This document shows positions 26,994 through 37,479 of a stretch of DNA of 64,000 nt, piece by piece. The notes below the pieces were generated by a model. It searched no databases, was not told where the DNA came from, and was given only the letters and a program-made list of their open reading frames with translations. The DNA comes from JAOUEA01 sp963825685. GTDB taxonomy: Bacteria > Actinomycetota > UBA4738 > HRBIN12. Numbering within the stretch: position 1 is the first letter of the stretch; each line of letters opens with the position of its first letter. Location: the NCBI GenBank assembly GCA_963825685.1, contig CAWGUD010000006.1:186001-250000 (forward strand), written 5' to 3'. The translations under genes and the position numbers were made by a program.

Positions 26994-29459
26994 CGCGACG
27001 GGCACGCAGGCGTTCCACGAGGAACGCGGTGAGGGCGATGAGCGCGAGCGCGGTCCACGCCGCGAGTCCCGGCTCTGACGCCGGCCGACACGGCCGCATC
27101 ACGGTAGGTGAGCCGCACGTCGTGCTCCCCGGCGGGCACCGCGACCCCCTGGAGGAAGCCGTCGACGGGGACGACCTCGGCCGGCTCGCCGTCGACCGTC
27201 GCCTCCCAGCCGTCGTCGAACGTCGTGCGCACGACGACGATCGAGGGAGCGGTCGCCCGAACGTCGATGCGCACGTCTTCGGGGGCCTCCTCACGGTACG
27301 TGGCCTCGCCGGGTCCGGCGTCGGGAGTGGGTTCGATGCCGGGGTAGGACTCCACGACGGCGAGCCGGGCTGGATCGAAGGTCGGGGGCAGGATCGTGCG
27401 CAGGGTGCCGGTCACCGTGCGCCACCGTGCGGAAGTTGGGCACGACCGAGACCCTCGGCTGCCACCCCTGGACCTCGACGAGGTCGTACCCCTGGGCCCG
27501 GTCGACGACGTCGCCCTCGAGGGGCGACCCGACGCCGGTCGGCATCACGAGGTAGCGGACCCCGAGCAGCCGCACGTCGCGGAGCAGCGGGACGTCGATC
27601 ACCGACGCGTTGTAGAAGACGGGCAGGGGGGAGCGCACCCGGATGTAGTCCCAGTAGCGGCGCAGCTGCACCGGGTTGTACCCGAGGGTGTCGTGGAGGC
27701 CGAACAGCGTGCCGCGCTCCATCGCGAGGGCGGGCCAGTCGGGCTCGAGCTGCATGAACAGGTAGCCCTTCTCGAACGACGAGGCCGGCGGCGCCCACGT
27801 GAGGTAGCGGTCGTGGGTCGCCGCCAGGCGAGGCACGAACGCGGTCGGCGTGACGAAGGCGGAGGCGTCGACCCTCGGCAGGGGGAGCGGCTGAGGGATC
27901 AGGTTCGGGTGCGCCCCGGCCTCCAGGTTCAGCCGGATCGTGTCGCCGGGGGGCGTGAGCTGGGAGAAGACCGCGCTCACGACGAGCTCGAGGGCCAGGA
28001 CCGAGCCCACCGCGACGAACGCCCACGGGCGGCGCCTCGTCGCGAGCTGGAACAGCGCCCACGCCCCGGCAGCCAGCCCGAGCGCGAGCACGATGAACCG
28101 CAGCGGGTTCGCGAACGCGAGCAACGGCACCCCGAGCCAGAGGAACGCCCCCGCCGCGAGCCAGCGGACCGCGTGGTGCGGTGTGAGTGGCTCGTCGCGC
28201 AGGCCCTGGATGCCGACCGCCCCGAGCACCGGCACGGCGATCACGGCGAGGTAGCGCATGCGCCCGGGGTTGTGCAGGTAGACGTCGCCGAACGGGATGC
28301 GAAGGAAGACATCGCGGATGAAGGCCGCGGTGACGACCGCGTCGAGCATCAGGATCCACGTGATCGCGAGCGCCCCGCCGAACGCCCACACCACGGCGCG
28401 GCGCCGGCGCGCACGCAGGGCCAGCGGAACGCCGAGCAGGATCGTCGCTCCGGCGTAGGCGCCGGGCGTGGCACCGAAGGCGAGCGGCCACGCGGCCCAG
28501 ACCCCGTTGGCCTGGATCGAACCGGTGTCGCTCCCACCGAGCGTGCCGATCGCGTCCCCGAGCCGGTCGTAGCCCGCCGCCAGGCTCGACGCTTCGAGGG
28601 CATCCATGCGGGGAAGCAGGATCGCCAGCGAGAGGAGGGGCATCGCGGCAAGGAAGAGCGCCGCTCGCCCACCACTCGCGAGCGCGAGCCGAGGGGCGTT
28701 CGAGGGGTGCTCCTGTGCGTCCCCATCCGGCCCTCGCGATCCGATGACGTCGAACACCGCCCCGGCGATCAGGTACGCGGTGAGTAGCGCCGTGCACACC
28801 ACGAGGCCGTGGCTCAGGTGGGCGGTGGCGACCTGGGACCATCCGAAGGCCCCCAGGGCGATCCAGGCGACCCTCACCGACCATCGTCGGCTGCGCCGAT
28901 AGCCGGCGGCTCCGACCAGCGCCACGCTGGACCACGCCATCGCACCCGCGAACGGCATCGAGATCGCGATCTCCGAGGTGGACATCAGCATCGCGAGTGA
29001 GAGCCCTCCGGCGGTCGCCGCGAGACGAGAGAAGCGTTCGATGCGCAGGAACGCGAAGAGCCCGAGGCCGGCGATCAGCGGGTTGGCGACGATGAAGGCC
29101 CGCATCGCCACCGCGGGGGAGAGCCAGGAGAACAACCCCATCGGCAGCAGGTAGAGCCACCCTCCCTGGGGGTCCGCGGCGTAGCGGTAGCCCGCCATCT
29201 CGAACGGGTTCCACAGGGGCACGTGCCCGGCCGCGATCGATCGACCGAGGAACGAGAACCGCGGGAGCCAGAACGTGAGGATGTCGGGGTGCGCGTCGCT
29301 CAGCCGGTCGGCGAACACGAAGCCCCGCAAGGCGAACAGCACCCCGGCGACGATGACCGCCGGACCGACGACCGCGAGGGCGATCCGGCGGCCCCGCTCG
29401 TGCCCGCCCGGCCGATGATCGGCCGTCTTCGCAGGTGCTGCCACCGTGGTCGCGCCCAT
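26950..29459 (-). CDS. YfhO-like polytopic membrane protein (two frameshifts)
   Basis: A large membrane protein of about 835 residues. It starts near MGATTVAAPAKTADHRPGGH and has some 12-14 membrane helices, including VVGPAVIVAGVLFALRGFVF. The first extracytoplasmic loop has the GT-C-like pattern YRYAADPQGGWLYLLPMGLF. A soluble C-terminal domain carries FDDGWEATVDGEP and VPVDGFLQGVAVPAGEHDV, typical of the YfhO family, followed by a last helix. Family members act in envelope or teichoic acid glycosylation; the role here is inferred. Frames change near 27420 and 27075. An alternative TTG start lies at 29468. Its 3' end overlaps convergent prfB by about 44 bp. Confidence 0.8.
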
Positions 29460-29508
29460 GGCGCCCAAGCTTACGGAGTCCGCTCCCAGCCGCGCCGAGG
29501 ACGTCTGG

Positions 29509-29514
29509 TAGGGT
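29509..29514 (+). promoter_or_regulatory. -10 element for ftsE-ftsX
   Basis: TAGGGT lies 37 nt before the ftsE ATG. The leader contains GAGG as a weak ribosome-binding site. Confidence 0.4.
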
Positions 29515-29551
29515 GACCCGGTTCGCCCTTCCCCACTCTCCTGAGGTCCAG

Positions 29552-30229
29552 ATGATCAGTCTTCAGCGTGTCACGAAGACCTACAAGAACGGCGTCACCG
29601 CCCTCACCGACGTCACCGTCGAGGTCGAGAAGGGCGAGTTCGTCTTCATCGTCGGGCAGTCCGGATCGGGGAAGTCGACGATGATCCGGCTGCTCCTCAA
29701 GGAAGAAGAGGCGACCAAGGGCGACATCTACGTCGGCGGCAAGAACCTCGGCAAGATGTCGTCGTGGGACGTGCCGAAGCTCCGCCGCAACGTCGGGACC
29801 GTGTTCCAGGACTACAAGCTGCTCACCGACAAGACGGTCTTCGACAACGTCGCGTTCGGCCTCGAGGTGATCGGCAAGCAGAAGCACGTGATCGACCAAC
29901 GCGTGCCCGAGATCCTGGAGTACGTGGGCCTGGGGGAGAAGCTCAACAACTACCCCGACGAGCTGTCGGGTGGAGAGCAGCAACGGGTCTCGATCGCGCG
30001 TGCCTGCGTGAACCGTCCGCTGGTGCTGCTCGCCGACGAGCCCACCGGGAACCTCGACCCCGCCACGAGCGTCGACATCATGCGCCTGCTCGACAAGGTG
30101 AACCGCATCGGCACCACGGTGGTCATGGCCACCCACGACCAGGCGATCGTCGATGCGATGCGCAAGCGCGTGATCGAGCTCGACAAGGGCCATGTGGTGC
30201 GCGACCAGTCGCGGGGCGTCTACAGCTGA
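29552..30229 (+). CDS. ftsE: Cell division ATP-binding protein FtsE
   Basis: ATPase of the FtsEX complex that activates septal peptidoglycan hydrolases. The 225 residues carry Walker A GQSGSGKST, Q-loop VFQDYKLL, signature LSGGEQQRVSIARA, Walker B VLLADEPTGNLDP and the switch histidine in MATHDQ. MISLQRVTKTYKNGVTALTD is a typical FtsE N-terminus. The ATG at 29552 was chosen for that and for GAGG upstream. Its stop overlaps the ftsX start (TGATG). Confidence 0.96.
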   Translation: MISLQRVTKTYKNGVTALTDVTVEVEKGEFVFIVGQSGSGKSTMIRLLLKEEEATKGDIYVGGKNLGKMSSWDVPKLRRNVGTVFQDYKLLTDKTVFDNVAFGLEVIGKQKHVIDQRVPEILEYVGLGEKLNNYPDELSGGEQQRVSIARACVNRPLVLLADEPTGNLDPATSVDIMRLLDKVNRIGTTVVMATHDQAIVDAMRKRVIELDKGHVVRDQSRGVYS

Positions 30230-31140
30230 TGCGGCTCGAGTACTACTTCCGCGAGACGGCCGCCGGGCTGCGGCGCAACGGCATCGTCGCGTTCGCGGCG
30301 ATGTCGACGGCGTTCATCGCGTTGTTCCTGTTCGGGCTCGCGCTGCTGATCGCCCGTCAGTTCAACCTCGTGATCGAGGCGTGGACCGGGAACGTGCAGG
30401 TCGCCGTGTACCTCACCGACCCCGTGCGCGACGACACGGTCACGCGCATCCAGACGACCCTGCAGGAACTCCCGGCGGTCGGGTCGATCGAGTACTGGGA
30501 CAAGGAAGAGACCTGCGCCGCGTTCGATCGGTTGTTCGAGAACCAGGAGGTCTTCCAGGAGGGCGTCGACTGCGAGAAGGCGATCCCGACGTCGCTGCGC
30601 ATCAACCTCGCCGATCCCTCGCAGTTCGATCAGATCACCGCGGCGCTCGGCTGCGAGGCCGACGGCACCACCCAGGAGATCCAGTGCACGGAACCGGGGG
30701 TGCGCGACGTCTCGGACTACCGCGACCTGCTCGACCGATTGACCGCGATCACGAGGGTGCTCTCGATCGGGGTGCTCTCGATCGCGGTGATCATGCTCGC
30801 GTCGGCGATCGCGCTCGTCGCGAACACGCTGCGCATGGGCATGTTCGCGCGCCGCAAGGAGATCGGCATCATGAGGCTCGTCGGCGCCACGAACTGGCGC
30901 ATCCGCGTGCCGTTCCTGATCGAGGGACTCGTCGAGGCGCTGATCGGCGCGATCGCGGCGCTCGCCGCTCTGTTCGTGATCAAGGTGTTCTTCATCGACC
31001 AGCTCCGTGGCCAGCTGCAGTTCTTCCCGCTGATCCGCAACTCCGACGTGCTGGCGGTCGCCCCCTGGATCCTGATCGCGGCGGTGGCGGTGGCCGTGAT
31101 CGCGGGCACGATCGGCATGCGCCGGTTCCTCGACGTCTGA
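30229..31140 (+). CDS. ftsX: Cell division membrane protein FtsX
   Basis: Membrane partner of FtsE; 303 residues. A cytoplasmic N-terminus (MRLEYYFRETAAGLRRNG) leads to helix 1 (VAFAAMSTAFIALFLFGLAL). A large extracellular domain (about 45-170) holds four cysteines, at least two of which could form disulfides. Three C-terminal helices follow, with the conserved loop RRKEIGIMRLVGATNWRIRVPF. The start overlaps the ftsE stop. Confidence 0.96.
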   Translation: MRLEYYFRETAAGLRRNGIVAFAAMSTAFIALFLFGLALLIARQFNLVIEAWTGNVQVAVYLTDPVRDDTVTRIQTTLQELPAVGSIEYWDKEETCAAFDRLFENQEVFQEGVDCEKAIPTSLRINLADPSQFDQITAALGCEADGTTQEIQCTEPGVRDVSDYRDLLDRLTAITRVLSIGVLSIAVIMLASAIALVANTLRMGMFARRKEIGIMRLVGATNWRIRVPFLIEGLVEALIGAIAALAALFVIKVFFIDQLRGQLQFFPLIRNSDVLAVAPWILIAAVAVAVIAGTIGMRRFLDV

Positions 31141-31152
31141 GGTGAGCGAGCC

Positions 31153-31629
31153 GTGACCCCTCAGAAGCACGGCAACCCGGACGAGAAGGTCGTCGCCTCG
31201 AACCGCAAGGCTCGCCACGATTACCAGATCCTCGAGACGCTGGAGTGCGGCATCGTGCTGACCGGCGACGAGGTGAAGTCGCTCCGCGGCGGGCGCGCAT
31301 CGCTCACCGAGGCGTACGCGCGGGTGCGCGACGGTGAGGTCTGGCTCGAGGGCATGCACGTGCCGCCGTACGAGCAGGGCGACAAGCGGCGGCACCTGCC
31401 GACCCGCCCCCGCAAGCTGCTGCTGCACCGCCGCGAGATCGAGAAGCTCGGCGCCGAGCAGCAGGAGCAGCGCCTCGCGCTCGTGCCGCTGCGCGTCTAC
31501 TTCACCCACGGCATGGCGAAGGTCGAGATCGGGGTCGCGCGAGGCAAGCGGGAGCACGAGAAGCGACAGTCGATCGCGAAGCGGGAGCAGGAACGCGAGA
31601 TCGCTCAGGAGCTCGGCCGCCGCCGCTGA
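31153..31629 (+). CDS. smpB: tmRNA-binding protein SmpB
   Basis: Partner of tmRNA in trans-translation. The 158 residues match SmpB: VASNRKARHDYQILETLECG, LTGDEVKSLRGGRASLTEAY, RPRKLLLHRREI, VPLRVYFTHGMAKVEIGVA and the basic tail GKREHEKRQSIAKREQER. GTG start 12 nt after ftsX, so it is third in the ftsEX operon. Its RNA partner ssrA is 1.5 kb downstream on the same strand. Confidence 0.96.
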   Translation: MTPQKHGNPDEKVVASNRKARHDYQILETLECGIVLTGDEVKSLRGGRASLTEAYARVRDGEVWLEGMHVPPYEQGDKRRHLPTRPRKLLLHRREIEKLGAEQQEQRLALVPLRVYFTHGMAKVEIGVARGKREHEKRQSIAKREQEREIAQELGRRR

Positions 31630-31659
31630 CGTCGCGGCTGCGCGTGACGCGCGTGCGGC

Positions 31660-31665
31660 TACCAT
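31660..31665 (+). promoter_or_regulatory. -10 element for the first PLP decarboxylase gene, leaderless type
   Basis: TACCAT lies 6 nt before the ATG at 31672. Confidence 0.5.
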
Positions 31666-31671
31666 CGAACG

Positions 31672-33109
31672 ATGACCGAGCCCACCGCGCCTCGCACCGA
31701 CGAGATCGACCCCGTGATCGCCCTGCTGGCGAAGGAAGCCGCGACCTACCTCGGGGCGCTCGACGACCTGCGGGTGCGCGACCCCGCAGCCGAGTCGGTC
31801 GCCGCCTCGTTCGACGCGCCGTTGCCCGAACGAGGCGAGGGCGCCGAGCAGGCGCTCCGCGAGCTCCTCGGTGGTCTCGACGGGGCGGTGCACACGTCGG
31901 GACCGCGCTGGTTCCACTTCATCACGGGGGGCACGACGCCGGCGGCGCTCGGCGCCGACTGGCTCACGACCGTGCTCGACCAGAACCCGGGCGCGTGGGT
32001 CGCCTCGCCGCTCGGCGGTCAGATCGAGCTCGTCGTGCTGCGGTGGCTGCGATCCCTCTTCGGCCTGCCGCAGACGTGGGGAGGCGTGCTCACGACGGGG
32101 GCCACGATGGCGAACTTCACCGCGCTCGCCTGTGCACGGCGTTGGTGGGCGCTCGAGCACGGGGTCGACATCGACGAGCACGGCGCCGCGGGTCTGCCAC
32201 CGATGCCCGTGTTCGGTTCCGGGTACGTGCACGCGAGCGACGTGAAGGCGCTCGCGATGCTCGGGCTCGGCCGGTCGAGCGTCCGCAGGCTCGCGCGCGA
32301 TCCGGTCGGGCGGCTCGACCTCGACGGCCCTCGATCGGGAGCTCGCGGCGCTCGGAGGCGCTCCCGCCGTGGTGATCGCGAGCGCCGGTGAGGTGAACGC
32401 GGGCGACTTCGACCCGATCGACGCGATGGCCGACCTCGCCGAGCGCCACGGCGCGTGGCTGCACGTCGACGGCGCGTTCGGGCTGTTCGCCGCCGTCTCC
32501 GAGCGCACCCGGCACCTGGTGGCGGGCGTGGAGCGGGCCGACTCGGCGATCGCCGACGGCCACAAGTGGCTGAACGTGCCCTACGAGTCGGGGTTCGCGT
32601 TCGTCCGGGATCCGTCGCTCCTGCCCGCGATCTTCGGCAGCGGCGCCGCGTACCTCCCCGGCCTCGACGACCCGCGTCCGAACTGGGGGTACCTCGGGCC
32701 GGAGATGTCGCGCCGGGCACGGGCCTTCCCCGTGTGGGCGACGTTACGCGCGTACGGTCGCGAGGGGTACCGGGCGATCGTGGAGCGCCACCTCGACCTC
32801 GCCCAACGCATGGCCGCCCGCGTCGATGCCGCGCCCGACCTCGAGCGGCTCGCCGACGTGCCGTTGAACATCGTGTGCTTCCGCTACCGCCCCGAGGGCG
32901 TGTCCGAGGATCGCCTCGACGACCTGAACCGGCGCCTCGGCGCGGCGGTGATCGAGGACGGCCGCGTGGCGTTCGGCACGACCACCTACGGCGGGGTCGT
33001 GGCGCTGCGCCCGGCGATCACGAACTGGCGCATCCGCGAGCAGGACGTCGATCTCGCCGTCGACGTCACTCGGGAGCTGGGCGCCCGGGTGCTCGCGGAC
33101 GGCGTCTGA
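31672..33109 (+). CDS. Group II PLP-dependent decarboxylase-like protein (one frameshift)
   Basis: A pyridoxal-phosphate enzyme of the aromatic amino acid / glutamate decarboxylase fold, about 478 residues restored. Marks are GPRWFHFITGGTTPAALGAD, GVLTTGATMANFTALACAR, HVDGAFGLFAAVSERT and the PLP lysine in IADGHKWLNVPYESGFAF. The frame breaks near 32325 where one G looks extra; repair gives DLDALDRELAALGG. Substrate cannot be told from sequence. It lies between smpB and ssrA but is unrelated to trans-translation as far as I can see. A second decarboxylase of this superfamily is at 54407. Confidence 0.85.
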
Positions 33110-33155
33110 CGGGCCCTTCAGGTCCGGCGGCTTCAGGTCGGTCGCAGGCGGGCCG

Positions 33156-33161
33156 TATACT
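33156..33161 (+). promoter_or_regulatory. -10 element for ssrA
   Basis: TATACT ends 19 nt before the mature tmRNA 5' end at 33181. It is the same perfect hexamer as the one before the hpf leader RNA. Confidence 0.6.
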
Positions 33162-33180
33162 CGGGGTGACAACTGCATAT

Positions 33181-33529
33181 GGGGGTGTACTGGCTTCGAT
33201 CTGGGCGTTCATCGCTCGGGGGAAGCGGGCCGTGATCCCGGATGTCACGTTAAACGCCGGACAACACACAAGCGCCAACGAAGAGTACGCGCTCGCTGCC
33301 TAAGCGGTAGCCGTCCCCCCCGGGACGTCTGCGACCGGGGGAAGGGCGTCGTGAGCAGACTCACTCCGCCGGTTCGGCCTCGGGGCCGGCGGGGGACATC
33401 GCACCGAGGCTGGCCGAAGGGAACTCTGCCGGTGGGAGCCCTGAGGCGAGATCTCACCGCCTGGCTGCGCCCGGAGAAGACCCGAGTGGTCGCCGAGAGA
33501 CAGGGGTTCGAATCCCCTCACCTCCACCA
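33181..33529 (+). ncRNA. ssrA: Transfer-messenger RNA (tmRNA)
   Basis: A 349-nt tmRNA. The 5' GGGGGTG pairs with CACCTCC just before the encoded ACCA end (33526-33529). The T-arm is GGGGTTCGAATCCCC. The tag frame (33256-33303) reads AGQHTSANEEYALAA then TAA, with the universal ALAA degradation signal. The resume codon GCC follows TTAAAC. SmpB is encoded 1.5 kb upstream. Confidence 0.95.
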
Positions 33530-33567
33530 TCCCATCGAGAGTGGTTCGCGCCTTGGCGCGGGCCGCC

Positions 33568-36500
33568 TCATCCGTGACGGGCGACCCCGAGCTGGTCGAA
33601 GATGCCTGTCGGCCTTCGTCGCGGCCGTGGCCGCTTCCTCGGTCTCGCCCGTGGCCTCGAGCGATCGGGCCAACCCCGCGAGGGCGTGCGCCTGCTCGAA
33701 ACGGCCACCCCATGCCTCCCAGCCCGAGGCGAGCTCACGGAAGCTCGCGGCGGCCGACTCCGAGCGCTCGCCGCGCGCCTCGGCGAGCAGCGCGTGTGAG
33801 GACGCGACGGCGAGGCGGGTCCGTCGCACGTGCACCGGTCGGTCGCCGACGATGCTCGTCGCCAGGTCGGGTCTGCCCGCCGCCAGCAATGCGCGGACGA
33901 CCTCCGGCAGGTAGAGCTCGCGGTACTCCGTCGGACCCCGGCCCGTCGCGGCGTCGAACTCCTCGGCGAAGGCCACCGACCGCGCCGTGTCGCCTGCCGC
34001 GGCGTGCGCCGCGACGGCCACGACCAGTGCGGGCGCCAGCACCTGAAGATCTTCGATCTGGCGGGCGACCGGCGCGAACCTCTCGGCGAGCTCGACCGCG
34101 GCATCCGCAGGCCCCCGATGAGCCAGCACCCGCGCTCTGTAGAGGTCGGTGACGGTGGCGATCTGCGTGTCTCCATGCGCGGCCGCCCATTCGGAGAGGT
34201 CGCTCGTCTCGTCGAGCAGCTCGTCCCAGAGCCCCGCGTCGAACCGTAGCCAGAACCCCTCGGCGCGCGTCCACATCCCTTGCCCCTCGATGCCTCGACG
34301 CCGGCAGAGGTCGACCGTGGCGCGGTTCATCGGCAGGCCGGTCGCGGGTCCGTCCTCGAGGCCGACCCATTCGAGCAGGTAGGAGTACGACGTGACGATG
34401 TCGATCGCCACGCCGGACGCCTCGGCGACCTCGAGCGCCTTCCGCAGGTCGTCGACGCCCCCGAGGTCACCGGTCTCGCACCGCGCGTTCCCACGCAGGT
34501 GCAGCGCCATCAGGGTCACCGTCTCGGTGCGCGGCAGCTCGAGGGCGCGCTCGGCCCACCGCAGCGACTCTCCGGAACGACCGGCGAACATCTCGGCCTC
34601 GGCCCGGCACGCGTAGAGCTCGGACAGGACCTCGCGGCCGTCGGGGTCGTCCTCGACGAGCGCGATGCCCTGTTCGAGGGCCTGGTGCGCGGCCGCGGTC
34701 TCGCCACGGAGGCCGAGCTGGAAGTAGATGCGCCGCAGCACGCGCGCCGCGAGACGTCGATCGCCCGCCTCCGTCGCCTCGCGCTGGGCGGTCCGGTACT
34801 CCTCGAGCGCGACATCGCTCGTCATGCCGCCGGAGCGCCACCCGAGGCTCGTCGCGGTGCGACGGATCTCGGCACGCTCGGTGCCGGGAGGAGCCAACGC
34901 GAGCGCCTGCCGGTAGTACCCGGCGGCACGGGCCGCGTCGAGCGACTGCTGCCGGTCGCCGGCGAGCACGAGGCAGCGCAGGGCGTTGCCCTCGAGCTCG
35001 GGCAGCTCGTCGTCGAGGCCGGCGGCCCGAGCCAGCTCGAGGGCTCGCGTGGCGTGCGACGCGAGCAGGTCCGATCTCGAGGCCAGGCCGGCGTCCTGCA
35101 CGGTGGCGAGCCACGTCGTCATGTCCCGATGCAGCCGCGACCGGGACGCTCTCGGCAGGCGGCCGTACGCCACGTCGCGGATCAACGCGTGCGCGAACGA
35201 GAACTCGGCCTCCCCTTCGATCGCGCTCGTCGAGGAGCGCCTGATCAGGCCCCGTCGTTGGAGGATGTGGACCGACGCGTCCAGGTCCGGGGGGTCGGGC
35301 TCGAGCGCGACGAGCGCTCCACGCCAGAAGCGGTCACCGATCACCGAGGCGGCCTGGAGCAGCACTCGCTCGGGGGTCTCGAGCGAGTCGAGGCGCGCCG
35401 CGATCAGCGCCTGCACCGTGTCCGGCACCCCGACGCCGCCCGGTCCTCCGAGGTCGGAGCCGATCGTCCTACCCTCCTCGCCCCGGTCCTGCAGCATGAG
35501 CACGAACTCCCGGGCGTAGAGAGGATTGCCCCCGGCACGGCGCAGGAGCGCGTCGCTCTCGTCCGTCGACATCACCGATCGCAGCAGCAGCGAGCCGAGC
35601 AGCTCGGACATCTCGGGGTCGGTGAGCGGCGAGAGCGAGATCGTCGTCGCGTTCGCGACGCCCGCGGCCCACCCGGGACGACGCGCGAACAGCTCCGGCC
35701 GGGCCGTGCACAGCAGGAACAGCGGAACGTCGGGCGCGCGTTCCATCAGCCGCTCGAGGAACCCGAGCAAGACGTCGTCCGCCCAGTGCAGGTCCTCGAC
35801 GACGATCGTGAGAGGCCGGCGTTCCGCAGCCGACTCGAGGTAGCGAGCCCACGCCGTGAACGATCTCGTCGACGTCGGCGGGCGCGTCGTCGCCGGCCGG
35901 CAGCCCGATGAGCGGACGCAGCCGTGATGCCAGCCACTCCCGGTCCTCCGTGTTCAGGTCGAGTCCGGCGAGATCGGCGTCGAGATCGGCCCGGAGCACG
36001 TCGCCCGCCGCGTTCGGCGCGATGCCCGCGATCGATCGCACCACCTCGTCGAGGGCGGCGTACGTGATGGACTCGCCGAAGGGACGGCAGCGGCCGCGAT
36101 GCCAGCCGACACCGTCGTGGCCGGCCCGCAGATGGTCGTTCAGGTCGAGCACGAGCCGCGTCTTGCCGATGCCCGGCTCGCCCACGACCGTGACCAGGCG
36201 CGGCGTCCGGTCGCCGATCGTGCGCTCGAGCAGGTCGTGCAGCAGCTCCCGTTCGCGGATCCGGCCGACGAACGGAGGAGGGTCGTCCTCCTCCCGCTCG
36301 GGGGTGTCGGCGCGCACGGCCGTCGCCACGAACGCCACGAGGGGGTCTGCCTTGCCCTTCACCCGTGTCGCCGGCAGCGGCTCGTAGTCCACGACGTGGC
36401 GGGTCGCCCGCTCGGTCGGTTCTCCGACGATCACCGAGCCCTCGGGTGCGAACGACTGCAGCCTCGAGGCGGTGTTGACGACGTCGCCGGCGACCCGTTC

Positions 36501-37023
36501 CCCGACCGTGGGGCCCTCGCCGAACGTGACGAGCGCCTCGCCCGTCTGCACCGCGATGCGCACCGGCAGGTTGCCCTCGCGAACGCGTTCACGGATCGCG
36601 AGGGCCGCTCGCACCGCTCGCTCGGGGTCGTCCTCATGGGCCATCGGGGCGCCGAAGACACCCATCGCGGCGTCGCCGATGAACTTGTCGAGCGTGCCCC
36701 CGAACCGCTCGATCTCCTCCTTCGCGACCGCGTGGAACGGCACGAGGATGCGGCGGACGTCCTCGGGGTCGGCCTGGTCGCTGCGCTCGGTGAACCCGGC
36801 GAGGTCGGCGAAGACGATCGTCACGAGCCGCCGTTCCTCGAGGGGAGGGCTCGGCAGGGGAGGCGGCGCCGAGCGGTGAGCCGCACGTCGGGCAGAAGCG
36901 AGCCTGCGGCGGCGCCTCGGCCCCGCACGACGGGCAGCGCACGCCGAGCGGGGAGCCGCAGCTGGCGCAGAACCGTGCGTCGTCGTCGTTCGACGCCCCG
37001 CAGCTCGGACAGGAGATCGCCAC
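33568..37023 (-). CDS. Class III adenylate cyclase-like / AAA ATPase / TPR signalling protein (frameshifts)
   Basis: A protein of about 1150 residues in four parts. First, a double zinc ribbon, CPSC and CASC then CPSC and CPTC, at residues 5-50. Second, a class III nucleotide cyclase homology domain: IVFADLAGFTERSDQAD and FIGDAAMGVFGAP supply the metal aspartates, VVNTASRLQ the transition-state residues. Third, an AAA/STAND-type ATPase with GEPGIGKTRLVLDLN and VVEDLHWADD. Fourth, a long alpha-helical TPR-like region to the end. It may sense a signal and make cAMP or act as a regulator; activity is unproven. Frames change near 36850, 35855 and the extreme C-terminus (33600). Confidence 0.8.
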
Positions 37024-37059
37024 GCGGCGAGTCTAGCGGCGAGCCCTCGAACGCCGGAC

Positions 37060-37479
37060 TCAGACCCTCGTGATGTCGACGTTCCCGCCGGTGGTCGCCC
37101 GCACCGTGACCGACGATCCGGCGACGAGGACCGCGTCGGCCGACACCACGACGGGCACGTCGATGCCGTACAGCTCGCCGGCGACGATCGAACCGAGGGC
37201 CACGATCGCGTCGGCCTCACCGAGCACCACCGCCACGGGCGCGGTGCCGGCACGGATCGCCTCGGCGAGCACGTACGAGCTCGAGCTCGACCCCCGGCCC
37301 GACGGCATCACGAGCACCTTCCCGCTGAGCATCGTGCCTGCCTGGGGGTGATGGCTGTCGATCAGCCTGCCGGTCTCGGGGTCGAGCCCACCCCAGAAGC
37401 TGAGCGGTTCGTCGAGCACGAGCACCTCGCCCGTGGCCACGCCGGGCACGAGCACCCGCGCCCCGAGGATCTCAGGCAT
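37060..37479 (-). CDS. Aconitase X swivel domain (small subunit)
   Basis: The 139-residue small subunit of an aconitase X (AcnX) dehydratase. The family pattern VLVMPSGRGSSSSSYVLAEA (active-site serines) and GIDVPVVVSADAVLVAGSS are present. In known members the swivel domain completes the active site of the large subunit. Its ATG lies 8 nt inside the end of the large-subunit gene, so the two are coupled. Confidence 0.87.
   Translation of the reverse strand: MPEILGARVLVPGVATGEVLVLDEPLSFWGGLDPETGRLIDSHHPQAGTMLSGKVLVMPSGRGSSSSSYVLAEAIRAGTAPVAVVLGEADAIVALGSIVAGELYGIDVPVVVSADAVLVAGSSVTVRATTGGNVDITRV

Noticed and set aside
33501..33529. A separate tRNA 3' half
   Set aside because: The GGGGTTCGAATCCCC arm and CCA end belong to the tmRNA; its 5' partner is at 33181 and there is no anticodon arm.
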